A DNA stretch of 64,000 nucleotides from positions 24,690,740 to 24,754,739 of the forward strand of contig CM065712.1 of the NCBI GenBank assembly GCA_017654935.2, written 5' to 3'. Position numbers and translations under genes: made by a program. Under the pieces are notes generated by a model that saw only the letters and a program-made list of their open reading frames with translations, did no database searches and was not told the DNA's origin. Position 1 is the stretch's first letter. Every line of letters starts with the position of its first letter. This DNA comes from Phymorhynchus buccinoides (taxonomy: Eukaryota > Mollusca > Gastropoda > Neogastropoda > Raphitomidae). Of this stretch, positions 24,210 to 36,403 are shown in pieces.

Positions 24210-24523
24210 TCTTCTTCTTCGATCGCTCAGACAGTTTCCTGTCAATTATGAGCGCAGATGCGTCATGCTGCCGTTATGCGCCTAACTAAGAAGTAGTTAG
24301 GCCCAGCAAGTCCGACTTCGGCTGGAGGAAATGTTTTTGAAAGTGTTTCGTGAAAAATGGCAGGAGAATGGACCGGTAAGGCAGAAAGATAGTAGATGAC
24401 AGCAAGCAAAGGGAAAAGGCAGAGTCAAAGAGAGTGACAGATTAGAGGAAGCTACAAGCACAGAACTTCCAGAAGGTGGGGGAACTATTTACACAAAAGA
24501 CCCCCCCGGTATCCCCACGGGGG
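24210..24523 (-). mobile_element. SINE-like element, tail variant 1
   Basis: An inverted copy starting with CTTCTTCTTCTTCGATCGC and ending CGGTATCCCCACGGGG. It is near complete. Confidence 0.85.
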
Positions 24524-24660
24524 ACCATGATATATTACACAGTGGCTTACGCCTTGGCACGAGGCTGTGTCAGACCAGTTGACATTTAAGCTAGAACACC
24601 AAGGCTACATCAAAATGTTGTTATGACTTATGTTCTGCGTGGTTGTGTGGAGACTGTCTC

Positions 24661-25195
24661 TTAACCCTCTCATAATTGCAGACGCCAAATCCGCCCACAT
24701 TTGTTTCCTTCCCTGGCTCCTGTAAACGCCGATTGCGCCCGCTGAACGCCAGGTCTAGTACGTTCACTTTCACCCTACCCACAATGCAATATACTAGGTT
24801 AGTTCTTCCTGTTCCTGACACTCACTGATCCGTTTTTGGTCTTTACAGCAAGGGAAAGCACCCAATAGTCTTTTTGAACGGATTTTTTGAAGTGACCCCC
24901 AATTTTATTTTATTTCCACGTGACGTGTGCAGTATTGACTCGGCGCGATGCTCGGAGCGCCATTACGGATTTTTTCTTCTAATTCATGGTTTGTTGTGTG
25001 ACAGTGTGTTAGCTTTCGAATGAAAATATCATCATTGCTATTCAATATGCATCTTTCAGAAATGAAATGTGAGTTCGACTTTATTCTGGGTGATTTTTTT
25101 AGATAAAAGATTTGGTGCGACGTTCGGAGTTACTCCCCTTCTCTTATGCAATAGGATCGATTCTTGGTTCGATTGATCGGGAGGCATAGGGCTAA
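24661..25195 (+). mobile_element. Family 3 TTAA-type element, about 535 bp
   Basis: It starts TTAACCCTCTCATAATTG and ends CATAGGGCTAA. Shared internal text includes CGCCCGCTGAACGCCAGG and GATGCTCGGAGCGCC. An inverted copy lies at 30,947-31,485. Confidence 0.78.
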
Positions 25196-25376
25196 GCCAT
25201 GACAAGCTCCTAGTCTAAAATCCTCTGAGAGCAAGGGAGAAAAAAGAGCAAGGATGAGCTCTGTAGAAGGATTGAACTATAAAATCCAAACCACACACAC
25301 AAAAAAAACACCCCAGCACATGTGTAATAGACCATGAGATAATCAAACATGGTAGATTTTTTGGTTATCTTTCTGT

Positions 25377-25496
25377 GGTGTAGAGTGGCACAGTGGTATC
25401 GCGTTCGCTTCGTGTCAAGTAAACCCGAGTTCGAACCTGGGTACAGGGGATTTTTTCCTCTCATTCTGCACTAGGCCTTAACGGTCTGAACGTGGA

Positions 25497-25527
<31 letters not shown>

Positions 25528-25765
25528 CGTGTGCCCATGCACCTAGCATACGTTAAACCCTGTGGCAACGAAAAAGTTGTCATTTGGTCAAAATTTACCC
25601 CCCTCCCTCCCTCATCAGTGGCAAAAATCGCATGCCAAAAAAAATAAAAAAATAAAAATTGGGTGGCGTGCCTCTGGCAGCGACGCGCTCTCCAGGTGGG
25701 AGCAACCCAAATTTCACAGAGGCGCCTCTGTGACTATAAAGTACGTAATACCTAATACCTAAAGA
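25377..25765 (+). mobile_element. tRNA-derived SINE, full length
   Basis: The head GTGGCACAGTGGTATCGC resembles a tRNA A box and GAGTTCGAACC a B box. The body contains TTTCGGATGAGACGATAAAC, GTTGTCATTTGGTC and GCGCTCTCCAGGTGGGAGC, ending with TACCTAATACCTAA repeats. It is transcribed by RNA polymerase III in known families and mobilised by LINE enzymes. Confidence 0.88.
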
Positions 25766-26265
25766 TGGAGCTATCATTCTTCGGCTATAATGTGCACACA
25801 CAGATTTTTCATACCCAAATTCACAAACTTTCAAAGACCCTTTATCCTATTTTCAAAGACCCTCTCACGACAAGCATCGATGACGATCGCTTCGATCACG
25901 ATCGCTCAAGTTGCACCGATGTAGCCAAAAGACTCGGATAGAGGGAAGCAACTCTCGACAAATCAAGGACGTCAGCTATACGGAAAATAAGTCAAATTAA
26001 ATGTCTTCTTTATCAATTATTCTGGAAACGCGCTTTGTGAAATGAAGTGGAAGGTACAGGAGACAAAAAACAGTGATGATGGAAGACGACACCCGTTTTC
26101 TGAGCTCAGCCGGAATTTCCCAAGATGCTTTGCAGCTTGGTCTGAACCGTCGTCACGGTGTCCCTGCAAATCAAAGGGGGGTGTGGGGGTGGGTGAATCA
26201 AACAGGGTTGTTGTTTTTTCGTTTTGTTTCGAATCGAACAGGTAGAAAGTGTGCAAAGTGTGAGA
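25766..26265. other. No gene recognised
   Basis: Unique sequence with short open frames lacking recognisable domains. The missing last NCAPG2 exon could lie here or elsewhere to the left; nothing distinguishes a candidate. Confidence 0.45.
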
Positions 26266-26512
26266 TTAACCCTTTCACCGCCAAAGTCGCATTTTAGCAC
26301 CACAGTGATTTAACACCAATGTCACTAAAAGGCATCACATTGGGGTCTATTATCCAAAGACCCTATTGTCTCAGTTTTGGGAAGTAAGGATAGACCTTAT
26401 TTTTATATATGTCACAGACGAATCCCCAATACTGCAGATGGATTGTGTTCTCTACCCAGGTAAATTGAATGGACATTTTTGGCTGAAATATGGCTGGCGG
26501 TGAAAGGGTTAA
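26266..26512 (+). mobile_element. piggyBac-like MITE family 1
   Basis: Complete copy, TTAACCCTTTCACCGCC to GGCGGTGAAAGGGTTAA. Confidence 0.9.
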
Positions 26513-26518
26513 CCTTAT

Positions 26519-26985
26519 CCAGACCTGTTCACCCCTATTTCGCAAATTTGTAATTTCAGAAATAGTAATTTTGAAAGAAAAAAAAATGTAATCCAACGCA
26601 TGACTGATTCTTTTTCTTCACAAAACCTGATTAACAAGAAAACTATTTGTAATTACACAATTATATGCAAGCAATACTGCACTGGGAGACCTTTAAAAAC
26701 ATTTTTTAAACCATGTATTTGCCTTTTCTTTGGTGTCTTTCCATCAGATTTTGGATCATTTGACCTAGAACTCTCACCACGCGGTCGCTTTGACGCCATC
26801 TTGAAACAGAATGAAAAGAAATTGACGAGCGTTGTATGCTGGGAACCGGAATGACTTTTCACGGCATTGTTTCAAAAGCATCGCTGGCCGATGCAACTGT
26901 AGTGGGTTTTTTTTTTTCGTCATCGTAATTTGACTTTTGTTTCGTTTAAAATTACGGCAATATCGTAAAGGTAAACAGGTCTGCT
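26519..26985. mobile_element. hAT-like nonautonomous element
   Basis: CAGACCTGTTCACCCC to GGTAAACAGGTCTG. Internal GGTCGCTTTGACGCCATC matches the copy at 23.6 kb. Confidence 0.72.
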
Positions 26986-27199
26986 TATCGCACACACACG
27001 AAATAAAGACAAACAAAACGAATAAAAGAAAAAAAGACAGTGAAGCCAACAAAACAAAGGGCACAGTATGATCCGGAAAATTCCACAAACAAATGTGCGG
27101 CGTAGCAATTCACAGATTTAAGCTGCCTTTCACTTTGAGAATCGTTGTGACTTGTACTCTACAACAATCTCTTGCTCATTTAGCTGACTCAAACATTGA

Positions 27200-28595
<1,396 letters not shown>

Positions 28596-28609
28596 AATTA
28601 AAATCTTAC

Positions 28610-28727
28610 CTGTACACATCGACATCTACCCCAGCCTCCTCTTCTGGGTTTTGTCGATTCAGGCGTTGAACCATTTCGTCGACAGAAGTCACCAGAGGTT
28701 TCAGGTCACTGTCTTTACGGAACGCCG
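28610..28727 (-). CDS. NCAPG2: NCAPG2 exon 19 (last found)
   Basis: This exon is 118 bases, with acceptor CATATTCAAAG and donor TACAG/GTAAGA. It reads AAFRKDSDLKPLVTSVDEM, then VQRLNRQNPEEEAGVDVDV. It lies close to the C-terminus of the vertebrate protein, so at most a short terminal exon should follow to the left. I could not identify it among the repeats left of 28,600. Similarity is modest; placement rests on phase, splice sites and order. Confidence 0.75.
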
Positions 28728-28756
28728 CTTTGAATATGAAAATGACATAAAAATTA

Positions 28757-28931
28757 ATAGGAACCTCCCTAATAAGACCTCCCATTATAAGACTCCTTCC
28801 CACATAAGACCCGCTTCTCTGAGACATAGCCCTTCTTTGTAAGTATTAAATTTACCTCCCTTATAAGACCCCTCCCTTATAAGACCTCATTTTGGGTGAT
28901 TTTTGAAGGTCTTATAAGGGAGGTTCTACTG
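28757..28931. mobile_element. Palindromic TA element near exon 19
   Basis: Its right end AAGGGAGGTTCTACTGTA is clear. The left end is eroded (TAGGAACCTCCCTAATAAG) and lies about 30 bp upstream of exon 19's acceptor. Confidence 0.75.
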
Positions 28932-28933
28932 TA

Positions 28934-29180
28934 CAAGCTGCCGTGGCGTAGTGGACTACTGGTTGGGAGGTCTTGGGTTCGAATCCCATCAGAGGCGAGG
29001 GTTTTTTCGGTCCTGGACCGACTCCTACCCAGAGTGAGTGGCTGTGGGCTCAATGGGAAGACTGAAACCACACAGTCGAGCTTCATCCGCTTAACGGATG
29101 CGATTCTGAGAGTGTTGCTCTAATTTCAAGACCAACACTGCAGGTGTCTGTAGTTCACGGACCTGGTTAACGCCGGGATA
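28934..29180 (+). mobile_element. Second tRNA-derived SINE type
   Basis: CCGTGGCGTAGTGGACTAC (A-box-like) and GGGTTCGAATCCCATC (B box) are followed by an unrelated body (GGACCGACTCCTACCC, GACCAACACTGCAGG). It adjoins the TA element upstream of exon 19. Confidence 0.75.
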
Positions 29181-29434
29181 TCATTATGAAAGGAAGCGTA
29201 GAATACAGCCCTGTCATGCAGTTTTCAGACCGATACAGGGGGGGGGGGGGGCTAATACAGTCGAACTTCACTTAACAGGCACCTCAGTATACCGGACAGT
29301 TTTTGTTAGTCTGTAATGTTTTCCTTCTTATTTATTACTAAGGGTATCTCCGGTATAGCGACCACCCCACTATTCAGGACAACGGACAGTGATCTCAGTC
29401 TGAATCACTATTAACGAGTGTGATTTACAACAAC

Positions 29435-30056
29435 ATACAGTATTTATACGGCGCTAAATCTTGATAGAAATCAAATCAAAGCGCACACACACATTCATAA
29501 CGCATTCAAACAAAAATGCAATACAAAGCGAACACACGGATAACATAAATGGTATACAGCAGAAACAGACCTAAAGGCAAGAGAGAGAAGAGAAAGAGTG
29601 GAGCCTCAATGACGGGGGGAACAGGTGGGTTTTGAGGTTAGCTTTGAAAGCAGAGAGGGTCGGTCGCTGACGGAGGGAGAGAGCAAGTTTGTTTCAAGAT
29701 GTCGGTCCTGAGACAGCAAAAGAGCGCCGACCAACAGTTGAAAGCTTATACCAGACCTGCCTACCCCTAATTTTAGTTTTAGGTACTCCACGAAATAAAA
29801 TTCTGTATTTTTTCTCAAAATTCCGTATTTTGCAAGGAGACCCAAAAACGGAACATTACAGAACATTAAACCGCCATGCGAAATAACGAAAAACACTTCA
29901 TTTTGACCGATCTTAGAAGACCTTAAGTTCAAATTTTTGCCGTATTAATTTTCCATTTACCATACTGCAGTACTGGGGCTCAAAATCGTGTACAAAATAC
30001 GGAAAAATCGTATGGGTAGGCAGGTCTCTTATACCTAGGGATCTGGAGAGAAAGAG
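29435..30056 (-). mobile_element. LINE 3' fragment interrupted by a small DNA element
   Basis: This is the same family as the fragment at 47.5-48 kb: GGATCTGGAGAGAAAGAGGG, AGTTGAAAGCTTATAC and the GGTGGGTTTTGAGG coding end. A 275-bp element sits inside at 29,753-30,027. The frame is broken. Confidence 0.75.
29753..30027. mobile_element. hAT-like 275-bp element with 8-bp duplication
   Basis: The ends AGACCTGCCTACCC and GGGTAGGCAGGTCT are perfect inverted repeats. CTTATACC is duplicated on both sides and the empty LINE site is seen at 48 kb. Relatives lie at 23,600-24,100, 26,519-26,985 and 56,146-56,583. Confidence 0.82.
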
Positions 30057-30060
30057 GGTC

Positions 30061-30650
30061 AACTGAATGTAAAGTAATCCGACCACCCTGATCGCACGTA
30101 AAGTAATCCGACCACCCTGATCGCACGTAAAGTAATCCGACCACCCTGATCGCACGTAAAGTAATCCGACCACCCTGATCGCACGTAAAGTAATCCGACC
30201 ACCCTGATCGCACGTAAAGTAATCCGACCACCCTGATCGCACGTAAAGTAATCCGACCACCCTGATCGCACGTAAAGTAATCCGACCACCCTGATCGCAC
30301 GTAAAGTAATCCGACCACCCTGATCGCACGTAAAGTAATCCGACCACCCTGATCGCACGTAAAGTAATCCGACCACCCTGATCGCACGTAAAGTAATCCG
30401 ACCACCCTGATCGCACGTAAAGTAATCCGACCACCCTGATCGCACGTAAAGTAATCCGACCACCCTGATCGCACGTAAAGTAATCCGACCACCCTGATCG
30501 CACGTAAAGTAATCCGACCACCCTGATCGCACGTAAAGTAATCCGACCACCCTGATCGCACGTAAAGTAATCCGACCACCCTGATCGCACGTAAAGTAAT
30601 CCGACCACCCTGATCGCACGTAAAGTAATCCGACCACCCTGATCGCAAAA
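30061..30650 (-). repeat. 29-bp minisatellite, about 20 near-identical copies
   Basis: The unit is GTAAAGTAATCCGACCACC plus CTGATCGCAC. Because 29 is not a multiple of 3 and the unit has no stops on the minus strand, frames stay open by chance. Not coding. Confidence 0.95.
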
Positions 30651-30757
30651 AATCACTGTAAAGGAAATTCTTAAAAATAAACGTTGAGGAAAGATCACGG
30701 AAAAGTTGAATAAAAATCAAAGGAAATACCATTCCTTTGCTTTGTTAGTCAACTGTC

Positions 30758-30759
<2 letters not shown>

Positions 30760-30854
<95 letters not shown>

Positions 30855-30872
30855 GAGACAGAGAGAGAGAAA
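30760..30872. repeat. GA microsatellite
   Basis: (GA)n in the exon 18 to 19 intron. Similar blocks are at 32,404-32,513, 34,020-34,390 and 63,040-63,340. Confidence 0.93.
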
Positions 30873-30946
30873 CGTGCAATCAGCATTTTTTAATATTAGA
30901 AATAACTAATTCACATGAATCAGGCTATGAATGGTCAGTTTGACAC

Positions 30947-31485
30947 TTAACCCAATGACTCCCAACCATTCGAACCGGGAATCGATCCCAGTTCCCGAGA
31001 GATGGGAATTAACTCCGAACGTCACACCAAATCTTTTCATTAAAAAAATCACCCAGAATAAAGTCTAACTCACATTTCATTTCTGAAAGATGCATATTGA
31101 ATAGCAATGATATTATTATTCCAAAGCTAACACACTGTCACACAACAAACCATGAATTGGAATACAAAATCCGTAATGGCACTCCGAGCATCGCGCCGAG
31201 TCAATACTGCGTCACGTCACGTGGAAAGAAGAAAACAATTTGGGGTCACTTCGAAAAATCCGTTCAAAAAGACTAGTGGGTGCTTTCCCTTGCTGTAAGA
31301 ACCAAAAACGGACCAGCGAGACTGAGGTAAAGGAAGAACTAACTTAGTATATTGCATTGTGGGTAGGGAGAAAGTGAAAGTGAACGTACTAGACCTGGCG
31401 TTCAGCGGGCGCAATCGGCGCATACGGGCTGCATGAGTGGACAAAATTCGGTCACATTTGGCGTCTGTGTCCTAGAGAGGGCTAA
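30947..31485 (-). mobile_element. Family 3 TTAA-type element, inverted copy
   Basis: It runs from TTAACCCAATGACTCCC to AGAGAGGGCTAA, matching the copy at 24.7 kb along its length. It lies between exons 18 and 19. Confidence 0.78.
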
Positions 31486-31550
31486 TGTCCCTATCGTGAT
31501 GCCGAGTCACAAATACAGGCACTCCATCACGGTAATTGAATTCTGCTGAC

Positions 31551-31660
31551 CTTTACTGTGGACGACCTTGAGGAGATGAACGATGGCATGGGCGATGTGA
31601 ACGTCGACGACCTCTGACCTCAGCGAAGTCAAGTGACTCTCCACCGCCCCTAGTAACAGC
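31551..31660 (-). CDS. NCAPG2: NCAPG2 exon 18
   Basis: This exon is 110 bases, with acceptor CTGCCGTTCAG and donor AAAG/GTCAGC. It reads LLLGAVESHLTSLRSEVVDV, then HIAHAIVHLLKVVHSK, matching the vertebrate SFLDELKACVASNDIEGIV and AAVHIILVI helices. The first 36 or so bases of the exon with the acceptor are repeated about five times in the upstream intron as an 84-bp array. Phases on both sides fit. Confidence 0.88.
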
Positions 31661-32128
31661 CTGAACGGCAGACATACAACAACATCGTCATCATTACCAT
31701 ATTCAAATTTGAAGTCATGCGACTCTCTATCACCTCTAGGAACAGTTTGAACGGCAGACAGACAACATCGTCATCATTACCATATTCAAATTTGAAGTCA
31801 TGTGACTCTCTATCGCCTCTAGGAAGAGTCTGAACGGCAAACATACAACATCGTCATCATTACCATATTCAAATTTGAAGTCATGCGACTCTCTATCACC
31901 TCTAGGAACAGTTTGAACGGCAGACAGACAACATCGTCATCATTACCATATTCAAATTTGAAGTCATGTGACTCTCTATCGCCTCTAGGAAGAGTCTGAA
32001 CGGCAAACATACAACATCGTCATCATTACCATATTCAAATTTGAAGTCATGTGACTCTCTATCGCCTCTAGGAACAGTTTGAACGGCAGACAGACAACAC
32101 CGTCATCATTACCATATTCAAATTTGGG
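31661..32128 (-). repeat. 84-bp tandem array carrying exon 18 acceptor edge
   Basis: About five units repeat the acceptor GCCGTTCAG, the first 36 or so exon bases (reading like LLLEAIESHMTS) and intron text ATTTGAATATGGTAATGATG. Alternate units resemble each other more (CACCTCTAGGAACAGTTT against CGCCTCTAGGAAGAGTCT), giving a higher-order period near 168 bp. The units carry no donor. Confidence 0.93.
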
Positions 32129-32403
32129 CTATGTTAAGATCAGCTCCCTCCGCTGTTCCAGGGTGAAGGCTTAGGGTTAGGGCCAATCAGCTCCCTCCGA
32201 TCAAGAAGACTATACTAAGGAGCCTGAACTTCGTTCTTGCTGTGTGGATCTTATCTGTAGTCGGCACTCGCCGTGTCAGTGAACGCGTGAAATGAGCCAC
32301 GCCCCCCTCGCCTGTCTAAAGCTTGGCTTGCGTTAGAGAAAACCAACAGTTTAGAAGATAGTAAACTGCGACCTACAAACAAATTTCTTTATAAAACCAA
32401 ATA

Positions 32404-32517
<114 letters not shown>

Positions 32518-32887
32518 GTCTGCATGTGTTTTAAAAAAAAAATGTTTTAGTTGTTGATACAACATGGTCATCAACATACTAAAAAAAAATTAAATTTCGG
32601 CTATTTTGTATTTTCAGGTTTAGACATAGTCATAGGGAAGTGGTAGATCAGACTTTTTTTTAATATATAGACTTTATATAGAAACACTCTCTACACCGAT
32701 TGGTTTCCCCCACAACGAACCACTACAAAAGCAAAGTCAGGGGCAAAATTGTGGTCTAAGGGAGTGAAGCAAGTCTAGAAGTGACCAAAGTATGGCGTGC
32801 ACACAGATTTACTTCCCTTGAAGCAAATGCATGAAATTGACAGCCATCTATTAATTCCGGACATATATGACTTGAATGAGTTAATCA

Positions 32888-33394
32888 TTAACCCTTTCAC
32901 CACCATATTGTATTTTTGCACCACAATGACTTAACACCCATGTCACTAAAAGGCATCAAATCAGGACCTGTTATCCAAAGATCCTATTCTCTTAATTTTG
33001 GGAGGTAAGGATAGGCCTTACTTTAAATATGTGACAGAGGAATCCCCAATATTGCACATAATTTTTTTTTCTCTACCTGGTTAAGCTTAATGGTATTTTG
33101 GGGCTGGAAAATGGTTGGCGGTGAAAGGGTTAATTCCAGACATATATGACTTGAATGAGTTAATTATTAACCCCTCCACTGCCAGAGAAAATTAAAGAAA
33201 AATTAATTGGGCAAATCATGCCATGAAAAAGACAACTGATAGAGCCGATCTGAGAAAATGGTCTGGGGATATTACTCTCTTGACTGTGTTAGAGCAAAAG
33301 CCAGCATATCAGGGTTATTCCTCTTCATCCGATGACATCATCAGTGATGTCACCAGGTCAGTACGTAATACGTTGGTGGCAGTCAAGGGGTTAA
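32888..33394 (+). mobile_element. Family 1 MITE followed by family 2 MITE
   Basis: Family 1 (32,888-33,133) and family 2 (33,167-33,394, ending GGCAGTCAAGGGGTTAA) are separated by a 35-bp segment (ACATATATGACTTGAATG). That segment also occurs just left of the first element. Both have TTAA at each end. Confidence 0.87.
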
Positions 33395-33455
33395 AACACA
33401 ACTTCGCCTTAATTTCAACGTTTGTCCTTTTTTTTCTTTCCTTTTCCGTCGCTAC

Positions 33456-33553
33456 CTGCGTGAAGGTGCGTTGCGGGAGTAACAGGAGACCACACAGGTG
33501 CAGATTGGGGGCAACGTGTCCTGATCTTCCTCAGCTTCAGACGGTAGATTGTC
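33456..33553 (-). CDS. NCAPG2: NCAPG2 exon 17
   Basis: This exon is 98 bases, with acceptor TTTTTTTTCACCAG and donor CGCAG/GTAGCG. The peptide DNLPSEAEEDQDTLPPICT and CVVSCYSRNAPSR parallels the vertebrate HLSDLPPFSRCLIGIIIKSS. It ends with two carried bases that complete an arginine codon with exon 18. A LINE-tail fragment and a palindromic transposon lie just upstream. Confidence 0.85.
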
Positions 33554-33572
33554 CTGGTGAAAAAAAATAAAA

Positions 33573-33840
33573 AAATTGTTGATGAATATTCGATTGTAAA
33601 GCGCTTTGGGCTCATTTGAGGCAAAGCGCTATATAAATGTACTACAGTGGAACATCTCTTATAAGACCTTCAAAAATCCTCCCAAATGAGGTCTTATAAG
33701 GGAGGTCTTATAAGGGAGGTAATTTCAATACTTACAAAGAAGGGCAATGTCTCAGAAAAGTAGGTCTTATATGGGAGGGAGTCTTATAATGGGAGGTCTT
33801 ATAAGGGAGGTTCCACTGTAATTATTATTATTATTTTGAT
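33573..33840 (+). mobile_element. LINE tail split by a palindromic TA element
   Basis: The tail GCAAAGCGCTATATAAATG is broken at its TA by a 174-bp palindromic element (33,645-33,818) and resumes as ATTATTATTATT. The flanking TA is duplicated. Confidence 0.75.
33645..33818. mobile_element. Palindromic TA element in LINE tail
   Basis: CAGTGGAACATCTCTTATA to ATAAGGGAGGTTCCACTG, with flanking TA duplicated. Confidence 0.82.
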
Positions 33841-34031
33841 TGTTTTCAGACTATAAGGCGCTACTTCGGAGCCCTTCAGATTGTTTTCAAACGTCGTGGG
33901 TCATAAGAACCCTGTGACAGAAAATGATGGGTTATCTTCCTGAAGTAGTGGGCCAATTATGTGTCGCTATAGTACTTCACTTACATTACACACACAGAGT
34001 GACAGACAAATAGGTGGAGAGGGGGGGGGGG

Positions 34032-34098
<67 letters not shown>

Positions 34099-34157
34099 TG
34101 TGACAGACTGAGAGCAACAGGTAAATAGATTACTAGAGACACAGACACAGAGACACA

Positions 34158-34193
<36 letters not shown>

Positions 34194-34241
34194 GAGACAA
34201 AGACTGAAAACGACATACAATTTACAGACAGAGAGAGAGAG

Positions 34242-34330
<89 letters not shown>

Positions 34331-34503
34331 GATGGCTAGAGAGAGCAAGTGAGAGAGACAAACTGGGAGTGAGAGACAGAGAGACAGACACATAAAAGTG
34401 TTTCATGGGGTAAATTCATGCACAATATCCGGTTAACGCATCTGCTTACACGATTGTCATAATCCTCATTTCAAAACGTCATCATTTCTTTGTTCATCCA
34501 CAC

Positions 34504-34659
34504 CTTTTCGCTTCCGCGTCTCAGCTCCTCCAACATGGCCGACACCATGGCGCGTGCCAAGGTCGTCGGCACGGCAACCGCCTCGCCTTCCTTGCTCCCA
34601 AGGTCGCTGCCGATGACACACACGATGCCGTGGATTTTGTTCTTCACCTCCGCAAATTC
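34504..34659 (-). CDS. NCAPG2: NCAPG2 exon 16
   Basis: This exon has 52 codons in phase 0, with acceptor CTTTTCTTCAG and donor AAG/GTGTGG. It reads EFAEVKNKIHGIVCVIGSDL, then PTTLARAMVSAMLEELRRGS and EK. The vertebrate counterpart is the EFITAVQSRHTDTPVHRG to ISHQLRK segment. A GA-rich microsatellite of about 370 bp lies in the intron that follows. Confidence 0.85.
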
Positions 34660-34696
34660 CTGAAGAAAAGGGAAAAGTTGCATTTTAGACAATTAT

Positions 34697-34938
34697 CTGC
34701 CACTCTCTTTGACTCTGCCTTTTCCCTTTGCTTTCTATCATCTACTATGTTTCTGACTTATTGGCCCATTCTCCTGACTTTAAAAAAAAAATCTTCCAAA
34801 TAATTTTTCTCCTTTGAGCTCCTCCGGAATGTGTCGGCTGTACGCAGCGGGGAGACCAGTGAAAACTGAAAAACCAGACACGTACGTACCTTATCCATTA
34901 TGGCCATATGGCCTGGGAACGCAGAAGAAGAAGAAGGT
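34697..34938 (+). mobile_element. SINE-like element, tail variant 2, 5'-truncated
   Basis: It starts at TCTGCCACTCTCTTTGAC and ends GAACGCAGAAGAAGAAG; the head is missing. It lies in the intron upstream of exon 16. A shorter variant 2 fragment is at 50,700-50,780. Confidence 0.82.
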
Positions 34939-35038
34939 TAGTGACCCCTCATTGTGGCAGTAGCCTAGTTAGGCCTAGCAGACTTTTGAAATGAGCAACG
35001 TCGTTATCTTACTGAAAATTAGGGGGTGAGGTGACACA

Positions 35039-35353
35039 TTAACCCTCTTGCATTCACATTTGTTACATACAAAACTTCTTCTACAGTTCTAGTGTTCAGA
35101 TTCTTTCGCGCATTTTCGGGACAATCTGTCTTTTGAAGCACACAGAGCGCCATACAGTTACTATCGCATCACTGCAAGTGAGAAGCTTCTTCATAGTGTG
35201 TGTAGAACAAGCCAGAAGTTAGTGCGCGATAAAAATGCCATCAGAGGGGGTCTCAGAGTGGGGGGCAAGCTACGGGCGGTTTTGGGCGGCTTGAATACAC
35301 AGAGGCAACTTCCAGCTGGGCGGTTTGGGCCGGAATAAATGCAAGAGGGTTAA
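35039..35353. mobile_element. Family 4 TTAA-type MITE
   Basis: It has perfect 16-bp ends TTAACCCTCTTGCATT and AATGCAAGAGGGTTAA and is 315 bp long. It lies in the intron between exons 15 and 16. Confidence 0.82.
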
Positions 35354-35716
35354 AGCGTTAACACAGCTGCTAATTTAAGACTTTAAAGGGTAAATCTCAC
35401 GCATGGTTTGACATTTTACGGGGTGATCTGAGCGCTCTAGTGCGTAAATACGCACAATCTCTGTTTTCAGAAGCCCTGGTTGTCCAAAAAGCCTACTTAG
35501 TAACCATCCCCCAATGCTACCACTCCCATCTATAAAAAAAAAACACACAACAAGAAACAACAAAAACATCCACTTCCACCAACAATAATGAAAAAAAAAA
35601 GAATAGAAAAAAAATCCCCACAACTTCAATACACACACACAACCCAAAATACAAAAAAAACTAACTAACCAAACAATCGACAACCCAAACTCACAAGCAA
35701 AAAACCACCAACACCA

Positions 35717-36190
35717 TCAAGCAGGCATCAGAACACTCCAGAGTCCAATCCGCGGACGAACAACACTCGCCATGACTCTGAGTCCACATCGAGTCGGACC
35801 CCACAAAACTCTAGTCCGTAGTTGGCATCATTGCGATCATTCGCTACCCGATTTCTCACGGAAAAGTTCAAAGTTCTCACATCATCGTAGTCTCCCGCGA
35901 TCAATATCCTCTAAATCAACACATTTAAAACCCAAATCACAATCACTGTCATCAAAACAAACTCTGAAACAGTGAAAGTAAGGGTCTAGAGAGCTCTAAA
36001 CTCGGAAGAAAAAACAAACATGGCCGCGATTTTTCGTTTCCGAAGGCGCAGTATGAAAACAAACCGTTTAAGAATACCATTTGAGAATAAGATCGCGCAG
36101 CCTCGTGAAGTATAAACCGCGGCCGGCAGTGCCAAAACCGCGGCCAGTGGCTACCAAAACCGCGGAAATCTGCGGATCGTTCTGATGCCT
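35717..36190. mobile_element. Element with CAGGCATCAGAAC ends
   Basis: The inverted GTTCTGATGCCTG closes it. Contains several CCGCGG sites. A 265-bp relative lies at 36,915-37,180 on the other side of exon 15, so the exon sits between two copies. Confidence 0.72.
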
Positions 36191-36225
36191 GATCAATACA
36201 TCCCACACCCACCACAGTCTCTCAC

Positions 36226-36392
36226 CCTGGGGTCCACATGCTGATGACCTTGACCTTTGCAAACGCAGGAGTTCAAGGCGGCCATGACCTCCGACATGAG
36301 GTCGGTGACCTCTGGGGCGACCCCTAGCTCCTCGAACAGCAGGGCTTGGTAGAGGCAGGCCAACACACCGTCCAACACTGACATCGGGGTGT
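36226..36392 (-). CDS. NCAPG2: NCAPG2 exon 15
   Basis: This exon is 167 bases and reads DTPMSVLDGVLACLYQALLF, then ELGVAPEVTDLMSEVMAAL and NSCVCKGQGHQHVDPR. The donor AGG/GTGAGA at 36,225 was chosen over an earlier GTCAAG because only it gives phase 0 for exon 16. The acceptor is CCATGCCTCTGTGCAG. A transposon terminus (GCACCCATG) begins about 11 bases upstream of the exon, so the branch-point region is transposon-derived. It fits the vertebrate FFYVSLLLDILKEITG region. Confidence 0.83.
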
Positions 36393-36403
36393 CTGCACAG
36401 AGG

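Noticed and set aside
30061..30650. Possible CRISPR array
   Set aside because: Units are contiguous without unique spacers, no cas genes are present, and the DNA is from an animal.
29913..30732. A 250-260 residue repetitive protein on the minus strand
   Set aside because: Generated by a stop-free 29-bp repeat that stays open in three frames; there is no start context or domain.
33223..33570. A 115-residue plus-strand frame overlapping exon 17
   Set aside because: It starts in a MITE and runs antisense through the real exon; no family resemblance.
36252..36255. Donor AAAG/GTCAAG for exon 15
   Set aside because: It would leave phase 1 and break the frame into exon 16; the later AGG/GTGAGA restores phase 0.
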